DNA of 43,035 nt from Candidatus Acidiferrales bacterium (GCA_030038275.1 JASHPG010000236.1:1-43035); one strand, 5' to 3'; numbered from the stretch's first letter, positions 26,267 through 34,904 are shown. Numbers and translations are program-made. The notes: generated from the sequence alone by a model not told the origin.

Positions 26267-27595
26267 TTGGGGGTGGCATTGGACGTCGATCGCAGCACGG
26301 CCGGCGCGGGCCAGAACATCGGCGCCGCGAAGACGCCTCTTTCCGCGCCGGCGATTTACGCGCTGGTCCTGCTCACCGCGATTTATTCGCTGAATTTCCT
26401 CGACCGCACCGTCATCAACATCCTCATCGACCCGATCAAGCACGCCTTCCACGTGTCCGACGCTGTGATGGGCTTCATCAGCGGCTTCGGATTCGTGATT
26501 CTCTATTCGATTCTTGCCGCGCCCGTGGCGCGCTGGGCTGATCGCGGCAGCCGGCGAGACATCATCAGTTGGGGCCTGGTGATTTGGAGCGGCATGACGG
26601 CGCTCGGCGGCGTGGCCCGCAACGCGCTGCAATTGACGCTCTCGCGCTTCGGCGTGGGCATCGGCGAAGCGGCCGGCACGGCGCCCTCCACGTCGATGAT
26701 CTCCGATTTGTATCCCGGCGAACGCCGCTCCACGGCGATGGCCGTCTATCAGCTCGGCCCGGCGTTCGGAATTTTCCTCGGTTCGTTCGTCGGCGGCTGG
26801 GTCAACCATTATTACGGCTGGCACGACGCATTCTTTGTCGCCGGCATTCCCGGATTGCTCGTGGCTCTGCTTTTCCGCTTCACAGTGAAGGAGCCTAAGC
26901 GCGGGCGCGCGGAAAAAACCAAAGTGGATACCAGCCAGCAGCGCCTCGGCGTCACCATGCGCTACATGGCGGGACGAACCTGCTACGTGCTGATCCTCAT
27001 CGGATTCTGCTTCACCACGTTCACGCAATTCGGATTCGGCACCTGGGTCGCGCCGTTCCTGGGCCGCATCTATCACCTCAATACCGCGCAAATCGGCACG
27101 TACATGGGGACGATTACCATCGTCGCCAGTGTGGCGGGCACTCTGATCGGCGGCTATCTTTCCGATTGGGCCGGACGGCGAAAAATCGAGTGGAAGATTT
27201 ACGTCCCGGCGATTTGCTCGATCTCCGCGAGCGTCGGAGTGCTGCTGTTCGTCTTGTCGCACAGTCTTTTCGTCTGCCTCGTTGGATTCGTCATCGTGCA
27301 GGCGCTTTCGCCGGTCCACGTCGGCCCGATGGTCGCCGTTTCGCATTCGGTGGTGAAAGTCGGCATGCGCGCTTTCGCCACGGCCCTGATTTACCTCGTC
27401 TCCGAACTGCTCGGGCTTGGCATGGGTCCGTACTTGATCGGCATCTTCAATGATCGCTTTCAAAAGGTGTTCGGAGTCAACGTCATTCGTTACACCATGT
27501 TTCCCGCGGCGATCACCACTCTGATCGGCGGCGTGCTCTTTATCATCGCCGCGCAATACCTCCGCCGCGACATGGCTCGCTCCGCCGCCGAATAA
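26267..27595 (+). CDS. MFS transporter (spinster/aromatic-acid-like)
   Basis: A 442-residue membrane protein with about 12 hydrophobic segments. It begins with ALVLLTAIYSLNFLDRTVIN and has the MFS loop motif ARWADRGSRRDIISWG between helices 2 and 3, plus GVGIGEAAGTAPSTSMISDL, which is typical of the spinster-like group. The second half mirrors it with GGYLSDWAGRRKIEW. The start is uncertain: TTG 26267, GTG 26273 or TTG 26279 all lack a clear binding site, though GGGGGTG precedes the last. The substrate is unknown. It follows the NTF2-like pair closely, so it may export or import whatever those proteins bind. Confidence 0.83.
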   Translation: MGVALDVDRSTAGAGQNIGAAKTPLSAPAIYALVLLTAIYSLNFLDRTVINILIDPIKHAFHVSDAVMGFISGFGFVILYSILAAPVARWADRGSRRDIISWGLVIWSGMTALGGVARNALQLTLSRFGVGIGEAAGTAPSTSMISDLYPGERRSTAMAVYQLGPAFGIFLGSFVGGWVNHYYGWHDAFFVAGIPGLLVALLFRFTVKEPKRGRAEKTKVDTSQQRLGVTMRYMAGRTCYVLILIGFCFTTFTQFGFGTWVAPFLGRIYHLNTAQIGTYMGTITIVASVAGTLIGGYLSDWAGRRKIEWKIYVPAICSISASVGVLLFVLSHSLFVCLVGFVIVQALSPVHVGPMVAVSHSVVKVGMRAFATALIYLVSELLGLGMGPYLIGIFNDRFQKVFGVNVIRYTMFPAAITTLIGGVLFIIAAQYLRRDMARSAAE

Positions 27596-27674
27596 CCGCC
27601 GCGCCGCCGCGCGCTCCGGCTCGCGACCGCTGTTCGCGGAGAGGCAGTAGAATCTGGCCCACCGGGAGGCTCGC

Positions 27675-29039
27675 ATGGTACTTGATTCAAATAAAGACTC
27701 GTGCTCCAACACAGCGGATATCGGCGACGTCACTCAAGGACCCGGCGAGGAGATCAAATACTACAGCTCACAACAAGAAGACCGGACCAAGAGATTCCTA
27801 CAGGCCGCATCGGATTGGCAGAGAAGATATTTACAGGGAGTCGAAGCTCGACTGATTTTCTGGCTGGGCGTAATCGCCATTATCGTTGCGGCCTCTTCAG
27901 GAATGTTCGGGCTCAGCGATGGACTGCTAATTGGTGCAGTCCTCGTTGCTCTTGTCGTCGCTGGCCGTACCTATTTTTGGACGCGGTTGATCCGGAAGCG
28001 GATGGATCACGTGGATAGGTTCCGGCAGCGTTTCCGTGAACTACTGGACAGTGTCAACGATATCCGGTGGCAGACCCAGCCTGAGGAAACTGTCCGTGAG
28101 GACAAGGCTTTTCTGGAAAAATATACGGATAGCATCCTTTTCCCATCGACCGTTTCAGACGCCAGAAGCGCCGAGGTTCCGTCGGATCGCGAGCTTGCGC
28201 ATATCGAGACTCTGTATCTGGAGTATCGCTCCTGGCGACACCTCCACTCGTGGCCCGATCCCAACGATCCAAACTCGAACACCAGGTTAAAGTGTGAATT
28301 GTGCATGGCGGCGGATCGCGTCAAGAAGAACATCGAAGGTGCGATATCCGCGTATGAGGCGGCAATCACATCCGCACGCCAAGAGTTTGTGGCGCGAATT
28401 GATGGCGCCAATCCCGAGGGAGCGCTGGATGCGAACACATTCTTGGATGAGTACAGTAAGCGCAGAGCACTCTATTACGTACCAGAGGACCTAGCCGACC
28501 AAGACGAGAAGCTTCTGGCTTGGCTGAACTCATTGTGTGACAAGCAATGCTGGACATTCGAGGATGCGGACAAGATACGCGACCTTTGTAAGATCAGAGC
28601 AAAGGGACAGAGCCATTGGCTCGAATCCTACGAACAAAGAGATCGTTTCGATCACCTTGTCCTCAAGATGACGCAAGAGATGACCAACGCCGCGAATCGG
28701 TTCGGACTGGCCGATACCTGGGACTGGTACGATTCCGCAAAACACAAGCTTTCCGTAAACGACGCGGCCATAAAGCACATTCGCCGCATTTTGCAACGGT
28801 CTAATCCGGGAGCGATGTTCCGTGAGTTGGAGGAAGAAAGCTGGCACAAACCGTGGTGGGGCGACGTTATCCTGCCGGGTCTAACAAAGTGGGGGTACGA
28901 TGGCGGTCTTCTGGCGAAGGAGTGCAGGAAAGCCCGACACAGGATGTTGAAGGAACGAGATGAGGCTGATCGACTGCGAGATGGACAGTTGCGTGCGGTG
29001 CAGGCGTTTCTTCGTACGGAGAGACGTGCGAGTGAATGA
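27675..29039 (+). CDS. unknown membrane-anchored protein, first gene of a two-gene cassette
   Basis: A 454-residue protein I do not recognise. ATG 27675 has GGGAGG upstream. Two close hydrophobic segments lie at about 62-78 (FWLGVIAIIVAASSGMFG) and 80-97 (LLIGAVLVALVVAG), forming a hairpin. The rest is charged and mostly helical, with Cys residues in CELCMAADRVKK, and should be cytoplasmic. The gene is visibly less GC-rich than its neighbours and uses more A/T-ending codons, which suggests transfer. Its stop overlaps the next start in an ATGA, so the two products are made together. The layout of a small membrane hairpin with a large cytoplasmic part resembles defence effectors, but no known domain is seen. 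Confidence 0.7.
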   Translation: MVLDSNKDSCSNTADIGDVTQGPGEEIKYYSSQQEDRTKRFLQAASDWQRRYLQGVEARLIFWLGVIAIIVAASSGMFGLSDGLLIGAVLVALVVAGRTYFWTRLIRKRMDHVDRFRQRFRELLDSVNDIRWQTQPEETVREDKAFLEKYTDSILFPSTVSDARSAEVPSDRELAHIETLYLEYRSWRHLHSWPDPNDPNSNTRLKCELCMAADRVKKNIEGAISAYEAAITSARQEFVARIDGANPEGALDANTFLDEYSKRRALYYVPEDLADQDEKLLAWLNSLCDKQCWTFEDADKIRDLCKIRAKGQSHWLESYEQRDRFDHLVLKMTQEMTNAANRFGLADTWDWYDSAKHKLSVNDAAIKHIRRILQRSNPGAMFRELEEESWHKPWWGDVILPGLTKWGYDGGLLAKECRKARHRMLKERDEADRLRDGQLRAVQAFLRTERRASE

Positions 29040-29626
29040 TTCAGGTTAGTCAACGAGAACCATTCGAGCGGAGCGGCATTGGGGAGGAATCCAATCGAGG
29101 CACGAACGTGGGCGGCGATTACTTGATCGACAAAATCTACGGCCTTGTGCTTGCGGTGGGTGGGTATTTCGGCAGGGTCTTTCAGGAGCGGATCAGTAAG
29201 GGCCGGATGCGCAAGCAGCTTTACCAGGAAATCTCCAACAACTATTACGCTGCGCACATTCGCATAGCCACGGCTACTTCACTCTCCGGTTTAGCGCAGG
29301 GCGCACCGCTGCGCTTCACGGACAAGCTGGACATATCGTTTCACGTTTACGAGCACAACAAAGTTAAGGGCTCTGTCTTCGATCTAAGGGAAGGAGAGGC
29401 AATCAGCAGGATTTACGATAAATTTCACCGAATCAAAGAAGAGCATCCGGGCTATCCCCACGTGCGCGCCAAAGAAGCATTGGCCGAAGTAGACGAGCGA
29501 CTTCTCGACGGCAGCCTGGACGCAAAGCTCTATCGCAAGGCTTCTTCCCCAAACGCCTGGCGGTTCATGGATGACCTTCTATCCGGCAGGCGAGCAAGCT
29601 GGACGAAGAGCTTGAATCCGATTTGA
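29036..29626 (+). CDS. unknown protein, second gene of the two-gene cassette
   Basis: A 196-residue protein coupled to the first by the ATGA overlap. The N-terminus (about 30-45, IYGLVLAVGGYFGRVFQ) is moderately hydrophobic and may be a membrane anchor; the rest is soluble and helical (FHRIKEEHPGYPHVRAKEAL). The first 24 residues look weakly coding, so an internal start (GTG near 29108) is possible. No family is recognised. It shares the AT-richer composition of its partner. After it come about 240 bases without a gene. Confidence 0.65.
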   Translation: MIQVSQREPFERSGIGEESNRGTNVGGDYLIDKIYGLVLAVGGYFGRVFQERISKGRMRKQLYQEISNNYYAAHIRIATATSLSGLAQGAPLRFTDKLDISFHVYEHNKVKGSVFDLREGEAISRIYDKFHRIKEEHPGYPHVRAKEALAEVDERLLDGSLDAKLYRKASSPNAWRFMDDLLSGRRASWTKSLNPI

Positions 29627-29840
29627 TTCACAAGTCTCGCCCACAATCCCTTTCGTCCCACAACGACTGACAACCGGAACCCCTTCGGCTTTTAACCCAA
29701 ACAAGCAAAACCGGATCAAGGCTATGCTCGACACACGGGTTTGGTCACGTGCTATGTTCCCCACAATTACTCAATTCTTCAGGAATTTTTTCGCCAGTCG
29801 GAAACTGCGAGAAGAGCAGTGCGGGCGAGGTCGAGTTTTT

Positions 29841-29876
29841 TTCTAACGTCCAACCTCTAACTTCTAGCCTCTAGAA
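29841..29876. repeat. degenerate CTTCTAACCTCTAACTTCTAG-type repeat, copy 1
   Basis: A run of degenerate TTCTAAC/CCTCTAA/CTTCTAG units. It overlaps the stop codon of the aminopeptidase gene (29871). A related copy lies in the opposite direction at 33447-33490. Confidence 0.6.
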
Positions 29877-31145
29877 AACCCACTCGCCGGAGCGCATCAC
29901 TGGTTCCGATGCGCCGCTCGACGTGATTCCGTCCACATCGATGCGATTCGAACCGATCATCCAATCCACGTGAATCAGGCTGGTGTTCGCGCCCTTGGCC
30001 GCGAGTTGCTCGGGCGGCAGATTGTCGCCATTCTTCACGCAGTTTGCGTAAGCCTGGCCCAGAGCAATGTGGCACGCGGCGTTCTCGTCGAATAGCGTGT
30101 TCATAAAGAGCAATCCGCTGGATGCGATCGGCGAAGAATGCGGCACAAGAGAAACTTCGCCCAGCCGGCGCGCCCCTTCGTCGGTTTCGATCATGCGCTG
30201 CAGGATCTGTTCGCCTTTGGACGCATGCGCCTCAACAACGCAGCCGCCCTCGAAGCGGACGGAAATCTCCTCGATCAGCGTGCCTTGATAAGAGAGCGGT
30301 TTGGTGCTGGTCACGCGGCCATCGACGCGATTTTTGTGCGGCGTGGTGAACACTTCTTCCGTGGGCATATTCGGAATGCAATAGACTCCGTTGCGCGCGG
30401 TGGTGCCGCCGCCGAGCCACAGATGATCGTCAGCCAATCCAACGCGCAAATCGGTTCCAGGCCCTCGGAAATGCAAAGTGGAGTAACGCTTGGCGTTGAG
30501 CCGGTCGGCCCATGCGTGCAACTTCGCGTCGTGCGCTTGCCACGCGGCGAGCGGATCGGGCTGGTCCGCGCGCGAAGCGGCAAAAATCGCGTCCCACAGG
30601 CGCGCGAATGCTTCTTCCGGCGCGAGCTTTGGGAACACGGCCGCGGCCCATGCTGGCGTGGCGCACGAAACGATGGTCCAGTTGATCTCATGCCGCGAGA
30701 TTAATTCGAGCGCCGGCCGATACGCTTTCGAAGTGGCGCGATTCGCGCGCGCCACTTTGTCTGGATCCTCGTGCGAGAGCAGGGAAGGGTCGCCACCCGC
30801 AATCGCCAGCCGCGCAGCGCCGCTGCGGTAGGCGCTGGCCATGGCCTCGTAGAGCCACGACGGCGCAGCGTCGAAGCTGGCATCGGAGGCGTTGCGGAAG
30901 CGGATCAGCGCGGATTGCTCGTCGGCAAAAATCGTGGTGACGAGCGAGGCACCCGCCTTATAAGCGTGCTCCGTGATGCGCCGCGCCAGCGGCACGGCGT
31001 CGAGCGTCGCGGTCATCAGCAGCTCTTGCCCCGGCTTGATGCCGAGGCCCGCGCGCACGGCTACTTCGGCGAGGCGGTCGAGCTTTTTTTCAAATTCGGG
31101 AGTCTGGGCGTATTCGCCCTGAACGGATACAGTGGTTGCAGTCAT
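29871..31145 (-). CDS. M29-family metallo-aminopeptidase
   Basis: A 424-residue protein of the thermophilic aminopeptidase (AmpS/AmpT, MEROPS M29) type. The frame extends up to a GTG at 31202, but ATG 31145 fits the usual family length of about 410. Metal-site candidates are PTEEVFTTPHKNRVDG, VVEAHASKGE and the C-terminal IHVDWMIGSNRIDV; the FRGPGTDLRVGLAD strand set is also typical. It should remove N-terminal amino acids from peptides in the cytoplasm, using zinc or cobalt. It has no signal peptide. The gene reads away from the small exported protein gene. Confidence 0.9.
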   Translation of the reverse strand: MTATTVSVQGEYAQTPEFEKKLDRLAEVAVRAGLGIKPGQELLMTATLDAVPLARRITEHAYKAGASLVTTIFADEQSALIRFRNASDASFDAAPSWLYEAMASAYRSGAARLAIAGGDPSLLSHEDPDKVARANRATSKAYRPALELISRHEINWTIVSCATPAWAAAVFPKLAPEEAFARLWDAIFAASRADQPDPLAAWQAHDAKLHAWADRLNAKRYSTLHFRGPGTDLRVGLADDHLWLGGGTTARNGVYCIPNMPTEEVFTTPHKNRVDGRVTSTKPLSYQGTLIEEISVRFEGGCVVEAHASKGEQILQRMIETDEGARRLGEVSLVPHSSPIASSGLLFMNTLFDENAACHIALGQAYANCVKNGDNLPPEQLAAKGANTSLIHVDWMIGSNRIDVDGITSSGASEPVMRSGEWVF

Positions 31146-31255
31146 GCGCTCATTATGGCCCGAGCGCCCGGCGTTGACAACGCTCAGTATGGCCAAAATC
31201 ACGCGGAGTTAGCGGCACTTGATGGCAGCTTAAGAGCGGTATCGGGCGCAAATGT

Positions 31256-31272
31256 CGCCCTCCATGAGGGCG
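31256..31272. repeat. perfect hairpin between two - strand genes
   Basis: CGCCCTC (31256-31262), loop CAT, GAGGGCG (31266-31272). It lies in the gap between the aminopeptidase and the gene at 31331. On the - strand only a short ACATTT follows, so it is a weak terminator candidate at most. Confidence 0.45.
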
Positions 31273-31330
31273 TCGTTAGCGCAGTTTTGTTTTCGCCTGC
31301 TGTTCGCTCTTGGCGGGTGGCGCCGGAGGT

Positions 31331-31873
31331 TCAGTAGTAAGGGCTGATCAAATATGGATGAGGCAACGTGATCTGAAGCAGGCGGCCGTAGTCGCCCATT
31401 TTGATGCGATAGAGTTCAGCAGGCCCCACATTTCGCCACACCCAATCGGACGTCGGAATCTCCCGCGCCGCACCGAGCAAATCGCCGGAAGCGATTTCGT
31501 CGCCTTGCTGGTGAAGCTGTTTCAGAGGAACCTCGTACACCTGCTTGGCCTTCAGATCGATGAGCAGATAGCGATGGCCGATGAGCACGAGAACTAGATT
31601 GGATAGTTTTTTATCGGGCTTGTCTTTTTTCCCAGCCGCCTGATACACGCCCCAGGTCAGCGGAGTTGTTTGATCCACCTTCACCTGCGCTTGAGCGATG
31701 GAACTCCAGTGGATGCTTTCGGAGCCGTCCGCGCGGGCTCGGCTCGCCGCGAACAGCAGAGCCGCTGCAATTGCAGCGAACGCGAAGGCGCGAACCAGCG
31801 GCCGCGCATATTGCGAGGCATGGCTGAGGATGCGAAGGCCAGCGCGACAGTTCACGGTGCAATCAGAATACAT
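31331..31873 (-). CDS. small exported protein of unknown function
   Basis: A 180-residue protein with a hydrophobic segment at about 27-48 (VRAFAFAAIAAALLFAASRA) that looks like a late signal peptide, cleaved near RARAD. The mature part is beta-rich (LTWGVYQAAG, LVLVLIGHRYLLIDLKAKQV) and ends LPHPYLISPYY. It has no recognised family. The annotated ATG has no good binding site, so a start nearer the signal peptide is possible. It lies 57 bases downstream of the aminotransferase on the same strand. Confidence 0.6.
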   Translation of the reverse strand: MYSDCTVNCRAGLRILSHASQYARPLVRAFAFAAIAAALLFAASRARADGSESIHWSSIAQAQVKVDQTTPLTWGVYQAAGKKDKPDKKLSNLVLVLIGHRYLLIDLKAKQVYEVPLKQLHQQGDEIASGDLLGAAREIPTSDWVWRNVGPAELYRIKMGDYGRLLQITLPHPYLISPYY

Positions 31874-31930
31874 CAGCGCGCGAAAATTGCGGCTGCGGCG
31901 ATTCGCCGCGTGGGTTCCGAAAGAAAATGG

Positions 31931-33247
31931 CTAACCGATCGGCACTTCCTCGAGCGATTTATCGAGGATGCGGACGGCTTCGTCCACGTCAGTCTTGGAA
32001 ATGTTGAGCGGCGGGGCGAGGCGGATCACGTTTCCGTAAAGGCCGCCCTTGCCGATCAGCAAGCCATTCGCGCGAGCGCGCTCCATCAATTCGTTGGTCT
32101 CGGAGGGCGCGGGTTCTTTCGTTTGGCGGTTGCGAACGAGTTCCAGGCCCTGCATCAGTCCCATGCCGCGCACGTCGCCGATCAGCGGGAATTTCTGCTG
32201 CAATTCTTCGAGCCGTTTCCGGAAATAACCGCCGACAACGTGGCAGTTGTCGAGGAGGTTTTCTTCTTCGATCACATCGATGACGGCGCGCGCGGCCACC
32301 GACGTGACCGGATTGCCGCCGAACGTGGAAATCGTGAGGCCCTGAAATTTTCCGGCGAGTTCCGAGGTGGTGATCGTGGCGCCGACGGGAACGCCGTTGG
32401 CCATGCTCTTCGCGCAGGTGATCACGTCCGGCACGACTTCCCACTGCTCGATGCCGAACCATTTGCGTCCCGTGCGGCCGAACCCCGTCTGTACTTCGTC
32501 GGAGATGAAGAGCCCGCCGTAATTTTTCACGATGCGGAAAACAATCTTGAAATATTCAGGCGGCGGAGTGATGAACCCGCCGACGCCTTGGATGGGCTCG
32601 GCGATGAACGCGGCGATCGAGCCGCTAGTCGAAGTCTGGATCACATTTTCAACGTCGTTCGCGCAAGCGACGCCGCACTCCGGATATTTCAGGTGCAGTG
32701 GGCAGCGGTAGCAATAGGGATTCAGCGCGTGCGCGATGCCCACGCTAATCACGCCGGATTTGCGCCAAGGCGCTTGCCCCGTAACGCTTTTCGCCAGCGC
32801 CGACGCGCCGGAATAGGAGTGGCGCAGAGCGACCACGTCGTAGCTTCGGCCGGCCATGCGCGCGAGCAAAATCGCGGCTTCGTTCGCCTCGGTGCCGGAG
32901 TTCGTGAAAAAACTTTTTTGCAGCGTGCCGGGAGTGATTTGCGCCAGCTTTTCAGCCAGATCGACGATCACTTCGTTGGGGTACAGCGTTGACGTGTGCT
33001 GGAGTTTATCGGCCTGCGCTTTGATTTCGGACGTGACTTTCGGATTGCAGTGGCCCACGCCGATGGTGAGGATTCCGCCGAAGAAATCGAGGTACTGCTT
33101 GCCCTCAACGTCCCAAACGTATTGCATCGAGGCGCGCTCGGCGACGAGCGGCTCGCGGTAGTAGTTCGTCACCGCCGGCCAAAGGTATTCGCGGTGCTTG
33201 CGGATTACCTCTTCGCTGCGAGTTGGAGTGGTTTTGACCGGCGCCAT
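31931..33247 (-). CDS. class-III aminotransferase (AGXT2-like)
   Basis: A 438-residue PLP enzyme. ATG 33247 is chosen because AGGAAAG lies five bases upstream; an earlier start at 33304 lacks one. PLP lysine is Lys280 in ITCAKSMANG, with Asp250 in FISDEVQTGFGRTG, and the SGTEANEAA phosphate-binding loop near 117-125. The sequence resembles alanine-glyoxylate and beta-amino-acid aminotransferases. A cluster of four Cys (179, 182, 191, 195 in CYRCPLHLKYPECGVAC) is notable and could bind metal. It transfers an amino group between an amino acid and an oxo acid; the exact substrates cannot be read. Confidence 0.88.
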   Translation of the reverse strand: MAPVKTTPTRSEEVIRKHREYLWPAVTNYYREPLVAERASMQYVWDVEGKQYLDFFGGILTIGVGHCNPKVTSEIKAQADKLQHTSTLYPNEVIVDLAEKLAQITPGTLQKSFFTNSGTEANEAAILLARMAGRSYDVVALRHSYSGASALAKSVTGQAPWRKSGVISVGIAHALNPYCYRCPLHLKYPECGVACANDVENVIQTSTSGSIAAFIAEPIQGVGGFITPPPEYFKIVFRIVKNYGGLFISDEVQTGFGRTGRKWFGIEQWEVVPDVITCAKSMANGVPVGATITTSELAGKFQGLTISTFGGNPVTSVAARAVIDVIEEENLLDNCHVVGGYFRKRLEELQQKFPLIGDVRGMGLMQGLELVRNRQTKEPAPSETNELMERARANGLLIGKGGLYGNVIRLAPPLNISKTDVDEAVRILDKSLEEVPIG

Positions 33248-33446
33248 CGATACTTTCCTAGCTGCTCCTAGCGGCGCTCGATTGGGGAATTGTACCGAAC
33301 GCACCGGCTGGCAGTGAAAATTCCCGCCCGAGAACGCGCAACTGACGTGCGGAGAAGTGTCTCGGGTAGAGCGGTATTCGACTCTTTGTTTTCAACAATT
33401 TAGAGGCGATTCTACTCGTTCGGTGTCTCGGGTAGCCGCCCCAAAA

Positions 33447-33490
33447 CGTTCTAGAAGTTAGAAGTTGGAGGTTAGAGGCCAGAAGAGAAA
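33447..33490. repeat. degenerate CTTCTAACCTCTAACTTCTAG-type repeat, copy 2 (inverted)
   Basis: GTTCTAGAAGTTAGAAGTTG and following bases are related, in the opposite direction, to the repeat at 29841-29876. Units are imperfect. Confidence 0.55.
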
Positions 33491-33833
33491 GCGCTCTGCA
33501 AGAACACTCGCGAGAAAATTGCGCGCGAGAAGATGCACCGCGACGTTCCGCCCTTGATAGGAGCCGGGCATTTGTTTTCAACAAGTTAGGCGTGACAAAG
33601 GTCGATCGGCGGTTCCGCCCTAAAGTGATGCTTGAGCGCGAACAAAAGGCGAATGCTTCTCCGGTTCTGTCCGGCGAGATTCGGAACGCTGAGCGCGAGA
33701 TGTCCGCATCGACGTTGTTGCCGGGAACTGACTTCGAATTGTGCGCGACCAGGTTCATTCGCCTCCCGGGCAAAAAAGCGCCCCGACTGACGATAACAAG
33801 ATTGCCCCGCAAACGCTATCGGGTAAATACACT

Positions 33834-33847
33834 CCGCAGATCTGCGG
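33834..33847. repeat. perfect palindrome CCGCAGATCTGCGG
   Basis: A 14-base perfect palindrome in the gene-free stretch. It is followed by mixed sequence with no T-run, so it is not a clear terminator. Confidence 0.5.
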
Positions 33848-33972
33848 GGTCTAGTACTCTTACTCTAAAGCGGGACGATCCGGAACTGCACGGCTGAACT
33901 GCTCGGCGGGCCTTGGGAGATTGCCGGTTAACTTTCCCGGCAGCGGATATTTTCGTGGCGCGGAACAGCCCC

Positions 33973-33991
33973 ACGCTCGCAAAACGAGCGT
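33973..33991. repeat. hairpin in the gene-free stretch
   Basis: ACGCTCG (33973-33979), loop CAAAA, CGAGCGT (33985-33991): seven perfect pairs. No T-run follows on either strand. It may be part of a dispersed intergenic element. Confidence 0.5.
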
Positions 33992-34216
33992 TGGGCACGC
34001 GCAACACCAAATCAAAACCACGCCTAAGCGCGCACCTCCATAACCCGAAGGCGCGGCACCCACACAATTTTTAGTCGGCGGCATTATGAAACGTGTTGTG
34101 TAGTCAGCCGTCTCCCCCGTCAATTTGAAACACTCAGTGGATGCGCCAAACCATGAACCGCCTTCACACTCATCGAGATCGTGCGATAATGACGCCCGGT
34201 CTACCAACCACTTCTC

Positions 34217-34873
34217 ATGCATCTTCAACAGACGAAGAGGGCCAGCATAGCCACCGGAGGACCGCAATACTATTTTCACGATCTCAGCGGCCCGGTGCAA
34301 ACGTATTTGCGATCACAAGGCGCTGTTCGGGTGGCGCTTGTGACCCCATATGGGGCGACAAAACCAGATTTTTTCGCGGTTGGAAAAGATCACAAGTTGG
34401 TGTCCGACAACGGGAAGGTTACGGCGGGCAAGGTCGGCCATGATCGGATTCAGCAAGGCAAGGCAGTCGGCAGCATCGGAGAGGCAATACGGGATTGGTA
34501 TCGATTGGACACGGGGAATTTTGAACGCATTGATGTGGACGTTCAGATCGTCGAAGACATTTTCTACGTTCGCCCGCTTCGCTGTAAGTATGCGTCGAGT
34601 GCTAGAACGACTGATTTACCTGTAGTCGAACGGCCACTAACATTTACCCTCGATTACCAAAGTCCTTTTTGGCGGAAACAAATCGAATCAGTTGAGCGCA
34701 AATTGGCAATGTGGTCCCTTGAGGAAATCTGCCGCGTCGCAAAAGATCACCGGCCCGGCTCGAAACTCCCACATATCCAAGAGACGGATATCTTGAGAGC
34801 GTCCGGGCCCTTGAAGCATCTAGGATTGACACTGGGCGGCTTCGTCGGGGAAAGGATACGACTGTTTCAGTAA
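34217..34873 (+). CDS. probable type II restriction endonuclease, N-terminal part, frameshifted
   Basis: The frame encodes 218 residues, ending LTLGGFVGERIRLFQ. It is soluble, with mixed alpha/beta character (AVRVALVTPYGATKPDFFAV, IDVDVQIVEDIFYVRPLR). I do not recognise a family from this part alone. If one base of the GGGG at 34847-34850 is skipped, the protein goes on in another frame (KGYDCFSKFEFNGFPPYQVP) with a PD-(D/E)XK-like motif. The last residues after the G-run (ERIRLFQ) are therefore probably not native. No strong binding site precedes ATG 34217. The neighbouring DNA methyltransferase supports a restriction role. Inference. Confidence 0.6.
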   Translation: MHLQQTKRASIATGGPQYYFHDLSGPVQTYLRSQGAVRVALVTPYGATKPDFFAVGKDHKLVSDNGKVTAGKVGHDRIQQGKAVGSIGEAIRDWYRLDTGNFERIDVDVQIVEDIFYVRPLRCKYASSARTTDLPVVERPLTFTLDYQSPFWRKQIESVERKLAMWSLEEICRVAKDHRPGSKLPHIQETDILRASGPLKHLGLTLGGFVGERIRLFQ

Positions 34874-34904
34874 ATTTGAGTTCAACGGATTTCCACCTTA
34901 TCAG

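Larger units (their letters stand above)
33305..34216. other. gene-free stretch with repeats and palindromes
   Basis: About 900 bases with no convincing gene. It holds a 13-base direct repeat GTGTCTCGGGTAG at 33357 and 33423, a 14-base repeat TTTGTTTTCAACAA at 33385 and 33571, a degenerate repeat copy at 33447-33490, the palindrome CCGCAGATCTGCGG at 33834-33847 and the hairpin ACGCTCG-CAAAA-CGAGCGT at 33973-33991. The part nearest 33247 should hold the aminotransferase promoter. Open frames across it are Arg/Ser-rich and look like noise. Confidence 0.6.

Noticed and set aside
26063-27733. Long - strand open frame of 556 codons opposite the MFS gene
   Set aside because: Composition is Arg/Asp/His-rich and no domain is visible; the + strand encodes a clear 12-span transporter.
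29627-29840. Attachment site or tRNA remnant after the two-gene cassette
   Set aside because: No tRNA-like fold, no direct repeat with the left edge of the cassette, and no integrase gene were seen.
31670-32992. Long + strand open frame opposite the aminotransferase
   Set aside because: The - strand has all class-III aminotransferase motifs; the + product is Arg/Ala-rich shadow.
33258-33812. A - strand gene upstream of the aminotransferase
   Set aside because: The product is Arg/Ser-rich, includes translated repeat units and has no domain; it overlaps the likely promoter region.
34847-34852. Programmed +1 frameshift at the GGGG run
   Set aside because: There is no stop codon or rare codon right after the run, and no visible stimulating structure; a simple one-base change or read error is more likely.
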